Part shown: in pieces, positions 1-6,573 of the stretch
Layout: each line of letters opens with the position of its first letter
Position numbering within the stretch: position 1 is the first letter of the stretch
Source: Coriobacteriales bacterium
GTDB taxonomy: Bacteria; Actinomycetota; Coriobacteriia; Coriobacteriales; JAEZZM01
NCBI GenBank assembly: GCA_029983705.1
Contig: JASBYZ010000079.1
Span: 1-7,041, forward strand
Direction: 5' to 3'
Length of the DNA stretch: 7,041 nucleotides
Made by a program: the position numbers and the translations under genes
Notes under the pieces: generated by a model
What the model saw: the letters and a program-made list of their open reading frames with translations, nothing else
Databases searched by the model: none
What the model was told of the DNA's origin: nothing

Positions 1-388
1 CAGCCTGTCTAACGCGGTCATTGCCACCGCGCATAACTGCTCCAATTACCTCAGCTCCAAGTGAGCAAGGAAATGCAAGTAAGTTAAGTGCTGCTACAGG
101 TTTTGCACCCATTGCATATACATCTGAAAGCGAGTTAGCTGCTGCAACTCGTCCAAAATCATATGGATCATCAACAATAGGAGTGAAGAAGTCCACGGTA
201 AGCACTGCGGTTTGCTCGTCATTAATCTTTACAAGCGCTGCATCATCACTTGTTTCAAATCCAAGTAAAAGTTCATCTTGTTGCTCAGGAGCAATTTGAG
301 CTAGAACGGCCTTAAGGTCCTCCGGACCCCACTTAGCTGCTCACCCCGCCTTAGATGACATTTGAGTCAGCCTAATTTTTTCTGCCAT
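1..388 (-). CDS. selD: Selenophosphate synthetase (SelD), selenocysteine-containing, 5' part only
   Basis: SelD makes selenophosphate from selenide and ATP in the cytoplasm; this is the selenium donor for selenocysteine-tRNA synthesis. The gene starts at ATG 388-386, preceded by an AGGAG about 3 nt upstream within a purine-rich GAGAGGAG stretch, and runs off the left edge after 129 codons. Reading TGA (343-341, codon 16) as selenocysteine gives one continuous protein. The active-site segment is LTQMSSKAG-U-AAKWGPEDL, where U16 and K19 keep the spacing of Cys17 and Lys20 in E. coli SelD. Further AIRS/PurM-type ATP and metal-binding motifs follow: SDDAAL (47-52), TVDFFTPIVDDPYDFGR (64-80, Asp66) and ANSLSDVYAMGAKPVAALN (84-102, Asp89). 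Sec-containing SelD proteins are established in other bacteria, for example Haemophilus influenzae. The identity is very secure. The Sec reading is strongly supported by its exact active-site position and the hairpin after it. The C-terminal part lies outside the window. Confidence 0.95.
297..343 (-). promoter_or_regulatory. Bacterial SECIS-like hairpin directing UGA recoding in selD
   Basis: Directly after the in-frame UGA (343-341) the mRNA can form an upper stem of 8 bp (331-324 with 320-313, including two G-U pairs). It is capped by a 3-nt GGA loop (323-321), with the core reading GGUCC-GGA-GGACC. The loop begins 17 nt after the UGA and its first base is G; both fit the described bacterial SECIS constraints (apical loop roughly 16-37 nt from UGA, G in the first two loop positions). 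A lower 5-bp stem pairs UGAGC (343-339), which contains the UGA itself, with GCUCA (301-297). SelB with Sec-tRNA would bind here. The pairing is read by eye; no folding energy was calculated. Confidence 0.8.
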
Positions 389-434
389 ATTCTCCTCTCA
401 CTCTCCTTGAAGTCCACTTTATTTAAAAATAGCC

Positions 435-440
435 TATAAT
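435..440 (+). promoter_or_regulatory. Candidate -10 box for the universal stress protein gene
   Basis: A perfect TATAAT lies at 435-440 in the AT-rich gap between divergent selD and the usp gene. No good -35 box sits at the usual distance: TCCACT at 413-418 (16-nt spacing) is poor, and TTGAAG at 407-412 is too far (22 nt). A start near 447 would leave a leader of about 60 nt. The same 119-bp gap must also hold the selD promoter on the other strand, for which I see no convincing boxes. Confidence 0.45.
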
Positions 441-493
441 TAGTCTAGGGCTTAATAATAGCACCTATTTATATATGTTTAGACTTAAGGTCT

Positions 494-498
494 GGAGG
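494..498 (+). promoter_or_regulatory. Ribosome binding site deciding the usp start
   Basis: GGAGG at 494-498 lies 9 nt before ATG 508. It falls inside the reading frame if the upstream ATG at 475 were used, and that ATG has no Shine-Dalgarno of its own. This fixes the start at 508. A weak small hairpin (AGAC 481-484 with GTCT 490-493) sits immediately upstream of it. Confidence 0.8.
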
Positions 499-507
499 CG
501 CATCAAA

Positions 508-975
508 ATGGCATATGCTAAAGAAAAATATAACAAAGTTTTAGTTGCTCTTGATGGTACTGAGGCTCAAATAGAAGTATTTAAACGTGCGGTATTGCTT
601 TCAATTTCATTTGACGCAAGTCTAGTGCTTGCTCAGGTAGTAGATATGTCTCGTTACGATCTAGCTGCAAGCTATGATCCAGATTTAGTAAATGAGGTAT
701 GTGAGTATGCAAGCTCAGAGCTTGAAAAGCTTGCAGAAGAGGCTAAAAATGCAGGTGTTAAAGACGTTGAAGTAATGATTAAGTATGGTTCTGTAAAGAA
801 TAGCTTAGTAAATGACATCATTAAGCCTGCTGACCCAGACCTTGTTATCTGCGGTGACAGAGGACTTAATAGAATTCAGTATGCTCTCTTAGGCTCTGTT
901 TCAAACTTTGTTGCACACAATGTTGACTGTGACGTGCTTATTGTTAAGGGAGAGCATCAATTAAGCGAAGATTAA
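508..975 (+). CDS. Universal stress protein, UspA family, ATP-binding type
   Basis: This is a single-domain cytoplasmic protein of 155 residues, the usual length for the family. It begins with the first beta strand and nucleotide-contact loop YNKVLVALDGT (residues 8-18). Near the C-terminus it has GDRGLNRIQYALLGS, which matches exactly the G-2x-G-9x-G-S/T signature of ATP-binding Usp proteins (MJ0577 type); UspA-like members that do not bind ATP lack it. The protein then ends with the strand CDVLIVK and a short charged tail. Such proteins usually form dimers and help cells endure starvation, acid or oxidative stress; the specific trigger here cannot be read from the sequence. It is transcribed alone, divergent from selD, with its own terminator 24 bp after the stop. 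The start at 508 is preferred over ATG 475 because GGAGG lies 9 nt upstream of it. Confidence 0.92.
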   Translation: MAYAKEKYNKVLVALDGTEAQIEVFKRAVLLSISFDASLVLAQVVDMSRYDLAASYDPDLVNEVCEYASSELEKLAEEAKNAGVKDVEVMIKYGSVKNSLVNDIIKPADPDLVICGDRGLNRIQYALLGSVSNFVAHNVDCDVLIVKGEHQLSED

Positions 976-999
976 TGAGCTAAGCTTTTATAAACACTT

Positions 1000-1036
1000 A
1001 AGCCCTCAGACTTTACTAAAAAGCTGAGGGCTTTTT
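1000..1036 (+). terminator. Rho-independent terminator of the usp gene
   Basis: AAGCCCTCAG (1000-1009) pairs with CTGAGGGCTT (1024-1033). An inner CTTT/AAAG extension follows after a one-base bulge, with a 5-nt ACTAA loop. The stem runs into a T tract (1032-1036), placed 24 bp after the usp stop. In the other direction the hairpin is followed only by a scattered T-rich stretch, so it may weakly serve the convergent gene remnant ending at 1052. Confidence 0.88.
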
Positions 1037-1051
1037 GCTTGCGGGACTTTT

Positions 1052-1643
1052 TTATAAGAAATCTAGGGCATCAAGTGGGGCATAGCCAAAGAGTCCCTCG
1101 TGCTCTATATAGGCAAAGCCGCTCTTTGTATCAATAGCAATAACAGTAACTTGGGTGCCTGCTTCTAACTTATCAAACCAGGTCGCAGTTTTTAGCGGCT
1201 GGTCAAATACCTTGAAAGGCTTTAGGGCATGAGCTTGTTTTGCAAGGCTGTGCCTTTTTGGAGAGCCAAGTAGCTCGTTTACCATATTTTGAATTTGCGC
1301 ATAGTGCTTGCCAAGCTTAATCTTTCGTAGCTGTCCTGAACCAAAAGAGCCGTCAATTACTTTAAGTGCGAGCTCAATACTCTCATCATATGAAAGGCTC
1401 TCTTGAGAATAAAAGCCGGTATACTCTGGCGATAAGTTCGCATGTACTAAGCTTGGTGGGTTGGAAGTTTTATAGCTAAGGCTTGGAGCTATAGGTCCTT
1501 CAGATTTTTTTAGGTAGGCTCGGTGCACTAGGTGCTTTTGGTGCACTTGGTGCTTGATGCCCACGAGGCTTTTCTGCTTGCTTTAGCTGCTCATATTGGG
1601 CAAGCGCTTTAGCAAATGCTTTTTGTGCCTCTTGAAGTTTTTC
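1052..1643 (-). pseudogene. 3' remnant of the coiled-coil gene: Pro/Ala linker, CW_7 and SH3-like wall-binding modules
   Basis: This is the continuation of the secreted coiled-coil gene 1644-2849, cut off by a TAA at 1646-1644 and then frameshifted. From 1643 to 1503 the upstream frame stays open for 47 codons: it ends the coiled coil (EKLQEAQKAFAKALAQYEQL) and enters a linker, HQAPSAPKAPSAPSLPKK, before TGA at 1502-1500. Dropping one A from the A7 tract at 1511-1505 rejoins it to the next frame (SEGPIAPSLSYK...), which runs to TAA at 1054-1052. That frame holds a Cpl-7/CW_7-like repeat (about 1384-1262: ELALKVIDGSFGSGQLRKIK ... IQNMVNELLG), known from phage lysozymes to bind peptidoglycan. 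A bacterial SH3-like domain follows (about 1213-1061: W-F-D-K-L-x-x-G-T-x-V ... GLFGYAPLDAL). An ORF opening at GTG 1564 spans the second part, but its first 18 codons are out of frame with the linker and it has no ribosome site or signal peptide. It is therefore not a credible separate gene. Confidence 0.75.
1505..1511 (-). other. A7 homopolymer at the frameshift point
   Basis: Seven A residues on the coding strand (T7 on the plus strand) follow the codons for PSLP. Seven As lead to a stop two codons later (AAA AAA ATC TGA); six As would restore PKKSEGPIAPSL and the CW_7/SH3 modules. The loss of frame therefore equals one extra base in this run. It could be a fixed mutation, a sequencing error or a slippage-prone site. 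Confidence 0.7.
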
Positions 1644-2849
1644 TTATACATCCTCAACTCTTTGTGATGCCTTATCAAAGGCCGCTCTTAATTTAGATAA
1701 GTTTTCAGATGCTTGTGCAAGCTCAGATTTAGCCTGAACGAGAGCTTCTTCTTTTTGCTTTAGATTTTTTGTAGCCTCATCTAAAGATTTTTGAGCTATT
1801 TGATATTTTTGCTCAAGACGGGTTTGTTTTTCTTGGGCCTGAGCAAGTTCAGTTTGACTTTGCTTAAGTACCTTATCAGCTTGAGCTTTTTGTTCTGTTG
1901 CAGCATCCAGTTGCTGTTTTGCTTCTTCAAATTTTTTAGTAAGTAAATCCTTCTCATCTTCTAGTTTGTTAAGTTTTGTGCGAGCCCTATTGGCATCCTC
2001 ACTTTTTTCTTTAAGAGTTTCTTCAGCAAACTTTATTGCCCGATCAGAACTAGGCTTTTTTGCCTTCTCGGCATCGAGATCTTTTTTAGCGGAGAGGTAT
2101 TCTTCTTCTGCTGAATTGAGGTCAGCTTGAGCATTGCCTGCTGCTTTTTCTGCCTCGGTTTTTTCTTTAAGGGCACTGTCTGCTTCAGTTTTAGCCTCTT
2201 GTTCACTTTTAGCTCGAGCATCTGCATGAGCTTTAGCTTCATCTGCTTTAGCCTTGGCTTGAGCTACAAGTTTCTGTTGATCTTTAAGTTCTTTATCAGC
2301 ACGATTTTTTAGCTCTCCTGCCTGATTCTTTTCTGCTTCGGCTTGTTCTTTTAGAGCTTCTGCAGTCTCTACTTGAGCTTCTGCTTTTTTAATAGCGCTC
2401 TCTTTAGAGCTTTTTTGAGATTGTGCTTGATACTTTTTGCGGGCATCTTCTTTTTGTGCCTCAGCACTAGCAAGCTCTTCTTTTAGCGTATTCTCTTGAG
2501 TTAAGGCCTGTTTGTTAGTCTCGAGAGCTTCTTCAGTTTTTTCTAATTCTTCAACAAAATTTTTATTAGCAAGGCCTCTTTGCTTTGCCTGCTCGTTTTC
2601 AGTATCTAAGACGGCTTGATTTTTGTGGTCAAAATCTTTTTGTGCATCCTTAAGTTCTTTTGAGCTTTTGTCAAGTTGAGCCTGCGCATCTGACAAGTTT
2701 CCAGACTTAAGCTCTTGTTTTTCTGCAAGATTGCTATCTGAGCGGGGCTCAGCTGAGAGACGATCTTGTGCAAAGGCTTGATTACTAAATATAAGGGGGA
2801 GGGAAAGCGCAGCGCTAAGTGCTAGTGCCTGCTTTAATTGTTTGTTCAT
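1644..2849 (-). CDS. Secreted Ala/Lys/Glu-rich coiled-coil protein, prematurely stopped N-terminal part of a wall-binding protein
   Basis: I choose ATG 2849-2847. It has an AAAGGG Shine-Dalgarno 6 nt upstream and begins a textbook signal peptide (MNKQLKQ, hydrophobic ALALSAALSLPLIF, cleavage after NQAFA at about residue 27). An upstream in-frame start at 2945 would bury this signal and overlap the preceding terminator. The 401-residue product is almost entirely heptad-like helix from about residue 45 on, rich in Ala, Lys, Glu and Gln, with no Cys or Trp. A single Pro break lies at about residue 266 (KKPSSD). This should be a long extracellular rod. The frame ends at TAA 1646-1644 in mid coiled coil, and the same frame carries on coherently beyond it. 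The intact ancestor would have been about 598 residues with C-terminal CW_7 and SH3 modules for non-covalent wall attachment. As it stands, any product would be exported but unanchored. No known named family is recognised; calling it M-protein-like would rest only on shape. Confidence 0.75.
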   Translation of the reverse strand: MNKQLKQALALSAALSLPLIFSNQAFAQDRLSAEPRSDSNLAEKQELKSGNLSDAQAQLDKSSKELKDAQKDFDHKNQAVLDTENEQAKQRGLANKNFVEELEKTEEALETNKQALTQENTLKEELASAEAQKEDARKKYQAQSQKSSKESAIKKAEAQVETAEALKEQAEAEKNQAGELKNRADKELKDQQKLVAQAKAKADEAKAHADARAKSEQEAKTEADSALKEKTEAEKAAGNAQADLNSAEEEYLSAKKDLDAEKAKKPSSDRAIKFAEETLKEKSEDANRARTKLNKLEDEKDLLTKKFEEAKQQLDAATEQKAQADKVLKQSQTELAQAQEKQTRLEQKYQIAQKSLDEATKNLKQKEEALVQAKSELAQASENLSKLRAAFDKASQRVEDV

Positions 2850-2855
2850 AGATAT

Positions 2856-2861
2856 CCCTTT
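2856..2861 (-). promoter_or_regulatory. Ribosome binding site supporting start at 2849
   Basis: AAAGGG on the minus strand lies 6 nt before ATG 2849-2847. It is the only good ribosome site near the coiled-coil gene's 5' end, and it favours the start that opens with the signal peptide over the longer frame from 2945. Confidence 0.6.
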
Positions 2862-2930
2862 TAAAAGCTTGTATGGCAAGTTTTTAAAACGAGATAATTT
2901 TATTTTTGCTCTTGTTAAATTTCTGTTAAG

Positions 2931-2960
2931 AAAAAAGCGCCCCATAAATTTATGGGGCGC
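2931..2960 (-). terminator. Rho-independent terminator of the LPXTG protein gene
   Basis: A perfect 24-nt palindrome (2937-2960; arms GCGCCCCATA and TATGGGGCGC around AATT) is followed on the minus strand by T6 (2936-2931). It lies 28 bp after the LPXTG stop codon. The run of Ts is present only in the minus direction, so it ends leftward transcription and separates the LPXTG gene from the coiled-coil gene. Confidence 0.92.
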
Positions 2961-2999
2961 GTTAAAGAGATATCTAAGTGAAAAAGGTTTAGTTTTTCT
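2931..2999. repeat. Direct repeat copy A: gene-end module (last codons, stop, spacer, terminator)
   Basis: These 69 bp match 6710-6778 at 61 positions without gaps. The match covers the T tract, the terminator palindrome, a well-conserved spacer (CACTTAGATATCTCTT on the minus strand) and the stop codon. It then reaches into the coding end: both genes finish ...AAA AAC TAA in the same frame, giving the KN tail. Mismatches are at 2939, 2945, 2958, 2961-2964 and 2988. Confidence 0.9.
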
Positions 3000-5900
3000 T
3001 TCTTAAGAGTATGCCTGCAGCTATGCTAGTAAGACCTAAGAATGTTACCGCATAGATAAGCGTAGTGCTCATAGATCTTAACTCTGAATCACCAGTTTTA
3101 GGAAGAGCTTCTTGTGATTCAATTTCTTCAAGATGAGCCTCAGCTGGTATAAAATCTACTGGCTTTATAATAGGAAGATAAAATCCAGTTCTCTCATAAT
3201 CAATCTCTGGCTTTGGTTCCACTGGATCTGGTACAGGGCTAGGTGTTGGCTCTGGTTGTGGTTTTGGATCCGGGGTAATAGCCTTAATTCCAAGCAAGTC
3301 ATAAACCGGACCACCTTCAACAAATACTCCAGCATGTCTATTGTAATAATTGTGAAGTGCTGCCTTGGATACATCTGAAAGAATTATGCCCTCAGGTAAG
3401 CTGAAGAAAGAAAGTTTAGACTTACCAATATCTTGATTGTCAACATAGTCAAAGCTTGCTTCATCTTTACCAGTCACATAGGCACCAATGTTTGGATTCC
3501 AATACTTATCTTGGAAATCACGCTTTGCAATGTTAATTTGTCCAACTAGCTCGCCTGACTTAACTACTACCTCACGTGGGGTGCCATTTTCAACAATAGT
3601 AGTGGTTTTTGTAGTGTATGCTTTGCGGTTAAAGCCATCCTTTGAGTCATCAACAACGGTAACGAAGTTATTAGCGCTCTGGTCAGACACATTTTGGGTT
3701 CTATATACTACAGAGTCTTGGTTTGCTTTTTCTACTAAAAGCGTTGAATTTTTAATGATTGGTTTATTGTTTGCATGACGAGCAAGAAATCCTGAGAAAA
3801 ATTTAGGAACTGGTTTATTAATATAGTGTGCGATGCCATCAAAGGTGCCACCATCTGCCCCATACACAAAAGGTAAATAGTCATTTAATAGGAGTGCACT
3901 AGATTTGCTAACTTTGCAATCTTCTAATCTGCCAGCAAAAGCGCCATATTCACCACTTGCGGCAATAATGTTTGTGACACCTCCTATTTGGAAGTGTGTA
4001 TTATTAATTCCCATCTCCTTGCCATAGCCTGCATAACCTCCACCCCAGATTTGACCTTCATGCTTAAGGGTAATATCTTTATCCACAAATACTCTGTTGT
4101 TAGAATGAATTACGCCTTTGGCAAATCCAGTTCCTAGGCCGAAGTAAAGTGGGTTCTTTGATTTACTATAGACGTTAATGTTTCCCACATACAGCGCGCA
4201 GTTCTCAACGTCTGAGAATGAATATGCGCAAATTCCTGCGATAAAGTCATCATATTCACTATTGTTAGAATTAATTTTTACCTCAAGCGATTTTATAATT
4301 GCCTTACAATTTTCTAGCGGCTGCTTTTTATCTTGAGCGCCAAACATTAGTGCAATAGTACCTGCAGTATTTGTATCTAATTTGATGTGCCCAGTTTTTA
4401 GCTGATTGCTATCAGTGAGAACAGGATATACATTTACTATAGGGTGCTGATTACTTAAATCACCCATTCCTACAAACTTGAGGTAATTAGATTTGACTAT
4501 AAGGTCTTCATATTCTGCAGAATTGTTTTTTGCATTTGACATATTATGCATCATGAGGAAGATATATGTATCTCCATTTGGGTTTCTAACATTTACTTTT
4601 CCAACAGTAAGCTTATTATTTTTTAACTCAGCTACTGGAAGAGGGTCTTGGTTTCCTAGTGGATTAACGCCTGTTCTCCATCTACGCCCAAAGCCCGTGT
4701 AATATATTTGAGCGCTTCCTGTACCCAGTATATTAATTGAACCTATGGTGTAGGTATTTTTTTCATTGTGGTGAAGCCAGTTTACGCCGTCAGTTGTATT
4801 AGAACTCCAGTTATTAATAAATGTTGGTGACGCGTCTACATGCAGGCTGCTTTTTACGTGTATGCCGTTTTTGACCTGGATAGTATTGTTTTTGATATTA
4901 ATATAGTTACCTTTAGAGTTGTCTTCAGCCAGAGCGCTCACACGAGCAAAATCTATAGATCTGATTTTTTCTTTTTGTTTTTCTGCATGAAGCCCAGGGT
5001 CACTCTCATAAATAATTCTGTTAACGTTCAAACTCGAATTGGTAAAATTCATTACTTCTTCTGAGATACCGTGAGCGTGTGTAGATGATATTGAGCGATT
5101 AAGGGGAGTGGTTCCGCTCATTATTGTTTTAATGTCACCTTTAATAGTAATGTGTGCATTGTCAATCCAGGCTTCTCCCATATCATGGCCAATGCCTGCG
5201 GTATAACCAGCACCATTTGTAAAGGCTTGAATGTTACCGCCTACATTAATATTGAGATTGGTGATATGTCCAACATCATATAAGACTTGGGGATTACGCT
5301 TTCCATGTAATTCATCCCAAACCTTACCTTGTGGTCCATCTACGTTCTCATTATACCGAACATTAGAATAATGCCATGTTAATCCATATGAGGCAGCAGA
5401 TACGTTTGGCTCATCTGGGACCTTATTCGATCCAATATTGCCTGCTACAGAAATATCAATATCCTCTAAATTTACTTGACTTAAATACCATGAAAATCCA
5501 GTTGCAATAACACCCTTATAGTTTCCAGCATAATGATTTGATGCAGTGCTACGTTCAATTGCTCTAAGCGAATTAACGTTACCGTCGACTCTAACCTTAA
5601 CATTAGAGATAAGACCATCTGCCTCTGCATATCCATCTTGTGACACTTTAGAACCAGCAGAAATCTCTTGTACAAATGGAAATCCTGTCACATCCCCAAG
5701 ATAATGGATGTTTAGATTACTAATTTTAATGGTTTGAGCTTTTAGTAATCCAAATAGTGGAACAGCGCTGTTGGCACCAAAGCTTATCGTTTTACCTGAT
5801 CCGTCAAAATTAAAACTTAAGCTCTTTTTATTCTCTGTGTCTATAACACTAATTAGGCCATATTGAATTATTTCGGATTTATCAGAGAAATAAGAGTCAG

Positions 5901-6558
5901 TGGTGTCAATGCTTATATCTTTTGATAAGCGATAATTACCAGCTTTTAGTGTAAGATATTTTCTAGTCTCAAATGCGTCACGATACTCCTTTATTTCTAA
6001 GTATGGTTTAAAGTCATCAAAAGATTTGATTTCTACTACATCATTCTGAGGACTTTTTATTTTTTCAGGGGTGCTTTCTTCAGATACACCAAGTGAGCTA
6101 GTTTCTCTTGTAGCTGCACCTTCTTCAGTATTTGCTTGTTTAATACTCTCAGGTGTAATCTCTGAAACTTCTGTATCTGATTTTTCCTTTAGGTTTGCTT
6201 CTGGCTTGGCTGTATTTTCAACAGAGTCTATTTTAGTCTCTTGAACTGGAGATTCCTTGGGCATGTTTTCATTCAGAGCTGCCTCAATTTTTGAATCTTT
6301 TTCAGAGCTCTCTTTTAAGGTTTCTGGCGCTTCTTGCTTAGATGGTGTTTTAGTTGCAGCATTAGCTTGATCAGTTTCTGTTTGAATGTCCTGAGTAGAA
6401 GCATCAATCTCAGAACTACTTTCTTCTACGGGCGAATTTTCTAGGCTGATATTTTCTAGAGGATTTGCATAGGCTACATTTGCCCCCAGGCAAAGTCCTG
6501 CAGCCAGTGTGAGGGCAATCGTTTTAGAGGTAAAACGATGCGTGTGTGAAGAATTCAT
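2989..6558 (-). CDS. Large LPXTG-anchored surface protein with beta-helix-like body (putative adhesin)
   Basis: This cell-wall protein of about 1189 residues is probably involved in adhesion or biofilm; that role is inferred from architecture. Numbering from an alternative TTG start at 6573 (1194 residues), the order is as follows. Residues 1-36 are a signal peptide ending NVAYA. Residues 37-180 are an acidic Glu/Ser/Thr/Lys low-complexity stalk. About 190-950 is a long Asn/Gly-rich region of short alternating beta strands with recurring turns (VRVDGNV, ISVAGNI, INVGGNI, ITIKGDI), as in pectin-lyase-like parallel beta helices; GLUG-like stretches such as YGAFAGRLEDCKV lie near 876-888. About 980-1090 is a separate C-terminal segment. 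Residues 1101-1123 are a Pro-rich wall spacer, and the sorting signal LPKTGD (1157-1162), a hydrophobic stretch and an RKKN tail end the protein. Sortase would cut between T and G and join it to peptidoglycan. No catalytic residues are recognised. ATG 6558 is taken as start; TTG 6573, with AGGA 12 nt upstream, is possible. It is transcribed alone. Confidence 0.9.
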   Translation of the reverse strand: MNSSHTHRFTSKTIALTLAAGLCLGANVAYANPLENISLENSPVEESSSEIDASTQDIQTETDQANAATKTPSKQEAPETLKESSEKDSKIEAALNENMPKESPVQETKIDSVENTAKPEANLKEKSDTEVSEITPESIKQANTEEGAATRETSSLGVSEESTPEKIKSPQNDVVEIKSFDDFKPYLEIKEYRDAFETRKYLTLKAGNYRLSKDISIDTTDSYFSDKSEIIQYGLISVIDTENKKSLSFNFDGSGKTISFGANSAVPLFGLLKAQTIKISNLNIHYLGDVTGFPFVQEISAGSKVSQDGYAEADGLISNVKVRVDGNVNSLRAIERSTASNHYAGNYKGVIATGFSWYLSQVNLEDIDISVAGNIGSNKVPDEPNVSAASYGLTWHYSNVRYNENVDGPQGKVWDELHGKRNPQVLYDVGHITNLNINVGGNIQAFTNGAGYTAGIGHDMGEAWIDNAHITIKGDIKTIMSGTTPLNRSISSTHAHGISEEVMNFTNSSLNVNRIIYESDPGLHAEKQKEKIRSIDFARVSALAEDNSKGNYINIKNNTIQVKNGIHVKSSLHVDASPTFINNWSSNTTDGVNWLHHNEKNTYTIGSINILGTGSAQIYYTGFGRRWRTGVNPLGNQDPLPVAELKNNKLTVGKVNVRNPNGDTYIFLMMHNMSNAKNNSAEYEDLIVKSNYLKFVGMGDLSNQHPIVNVYPVLTDSNQLKTGHIKLDTNTAGTIALMFGAQDKKQPLENCKAIIKSLEVKINSNNSEYDDFIAGICAYSFSDVENCALYVGNINVYSKSKNPLYFGLGTGFAKGVIHSNNRVFVDKDITLKHEGQIWGGGYAGYGKEMGINNTHFQIGGVTNIIAASGEYGAFAGRLEDCKVSKSSALLLNDYLPFVYGADGGTFDGIAHYINKPVPKFFSGFLARHANNKPIIKNSTLLVEKANQDSVVYRTQNVSDQSANNFVTVVDDSKDGFNRKAYTTKTTTIVENGTPREVVVKSGELVGQINIAKRDFQDKYWNPNIGAYVTGKDEASFDYVDNQDIGKSKLSFFSLPEGIILSDVSKAALHNYYNRHAGVFVEGGPVYDLLGIKAITPDPKPQPEPTPSPVPDPVEPKPEIDYERTGFYLPIIKPVDFIPAEAHLEEIESQEALPKTGDSELRSMSTTLIYAVTFLGLTSIAAGILLRKKN
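3091..3105 (-). other. LPKTG sortase recognition motif
   Basis: These codons encode LPKTG (followed by D), 33 residues before the end of the surface protein. The motif is followed by a hydrophobic span (TTLIYAVTFLGLTSIAAGILL) and a positively charged RKK tail. This is the complete three-part cell-wall sorting signal of class A/housekeeping sortase substrates; no sortase gene lies in the window. Confidence 0.95.
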
Positions 6559-6573
6559 TTTTCTCAAGTCCAA

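Noticed and set aside
21..299. Plus-strand open frame of 92 codons, Ala/Ser-rich
   Set aside because: It lies entirely antisense to the conserved SelD coding sequence and has no ribosome site or recognisable family features.
475..507. Longer N-terminus for the universal stress protein from ATG 475
   Set aside because: It adds 11 residues foreign to the family, lacks a Shine-Dalgarno, and would place the real GGAGG inside the coding region.
1000..1051. Third copy of the gene-end module after the coiled-coil gene
   Set aside because: The sequence there is the unrelated usp terminator; neither the AGATATCT spacer nor the GGGGCGC-type stem is present.
1500..1515. Programmed -1 ribosomal frameshift at the A7 run
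   Set aside because: The zero frame reads CCT AAA AAA ATC, which is not an X XXY YYZ slippery heptamer in phase, and the shift needed is +1; the TAA upstream would also have to be bypassed.
1052..1564. Stand-alone 170-codon gene starting at GTG 1564
   Set aside because: There is no ribosome site or signal peptide, and its first 18 codons are an out-of-frame reading of the Pro/Ala linker; the rest is the tail of the upstream coiled-coil gene.
2033..2312. Phe/Cys-rich plus-strand frame and Lys-rich minus-strand frame inside the coiled-coil gene
   Set aside because: They are compositional shadows of the Ala/Lys/Glu codons of the real reading frame.
2850..2945. Upstream start (2945) extending the coiled-coil protein by 32 residues
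   Set aside because: It would begin inside the LPXTG terminator hairpin and hide a textbook signal peptide that starts at ATG 2849 behind its own ribosome site.
3133..5675. Several open frames of 60-100 codons on both strands within the LPXTG gene
   Set aside because: They overlap strongly coding sequence in other frames and show no domain, ribosome site or conserved feature.
6462..6558. Lipoprotein signal peptide in the surface protein (Cys near residue 28)
   Set aside because: The residue before Cys is Leu rather than Gly/Ala/Ser, so there is no lipobox; a normal AYA cleavage site and LPXTG signal explain export and anchoring.
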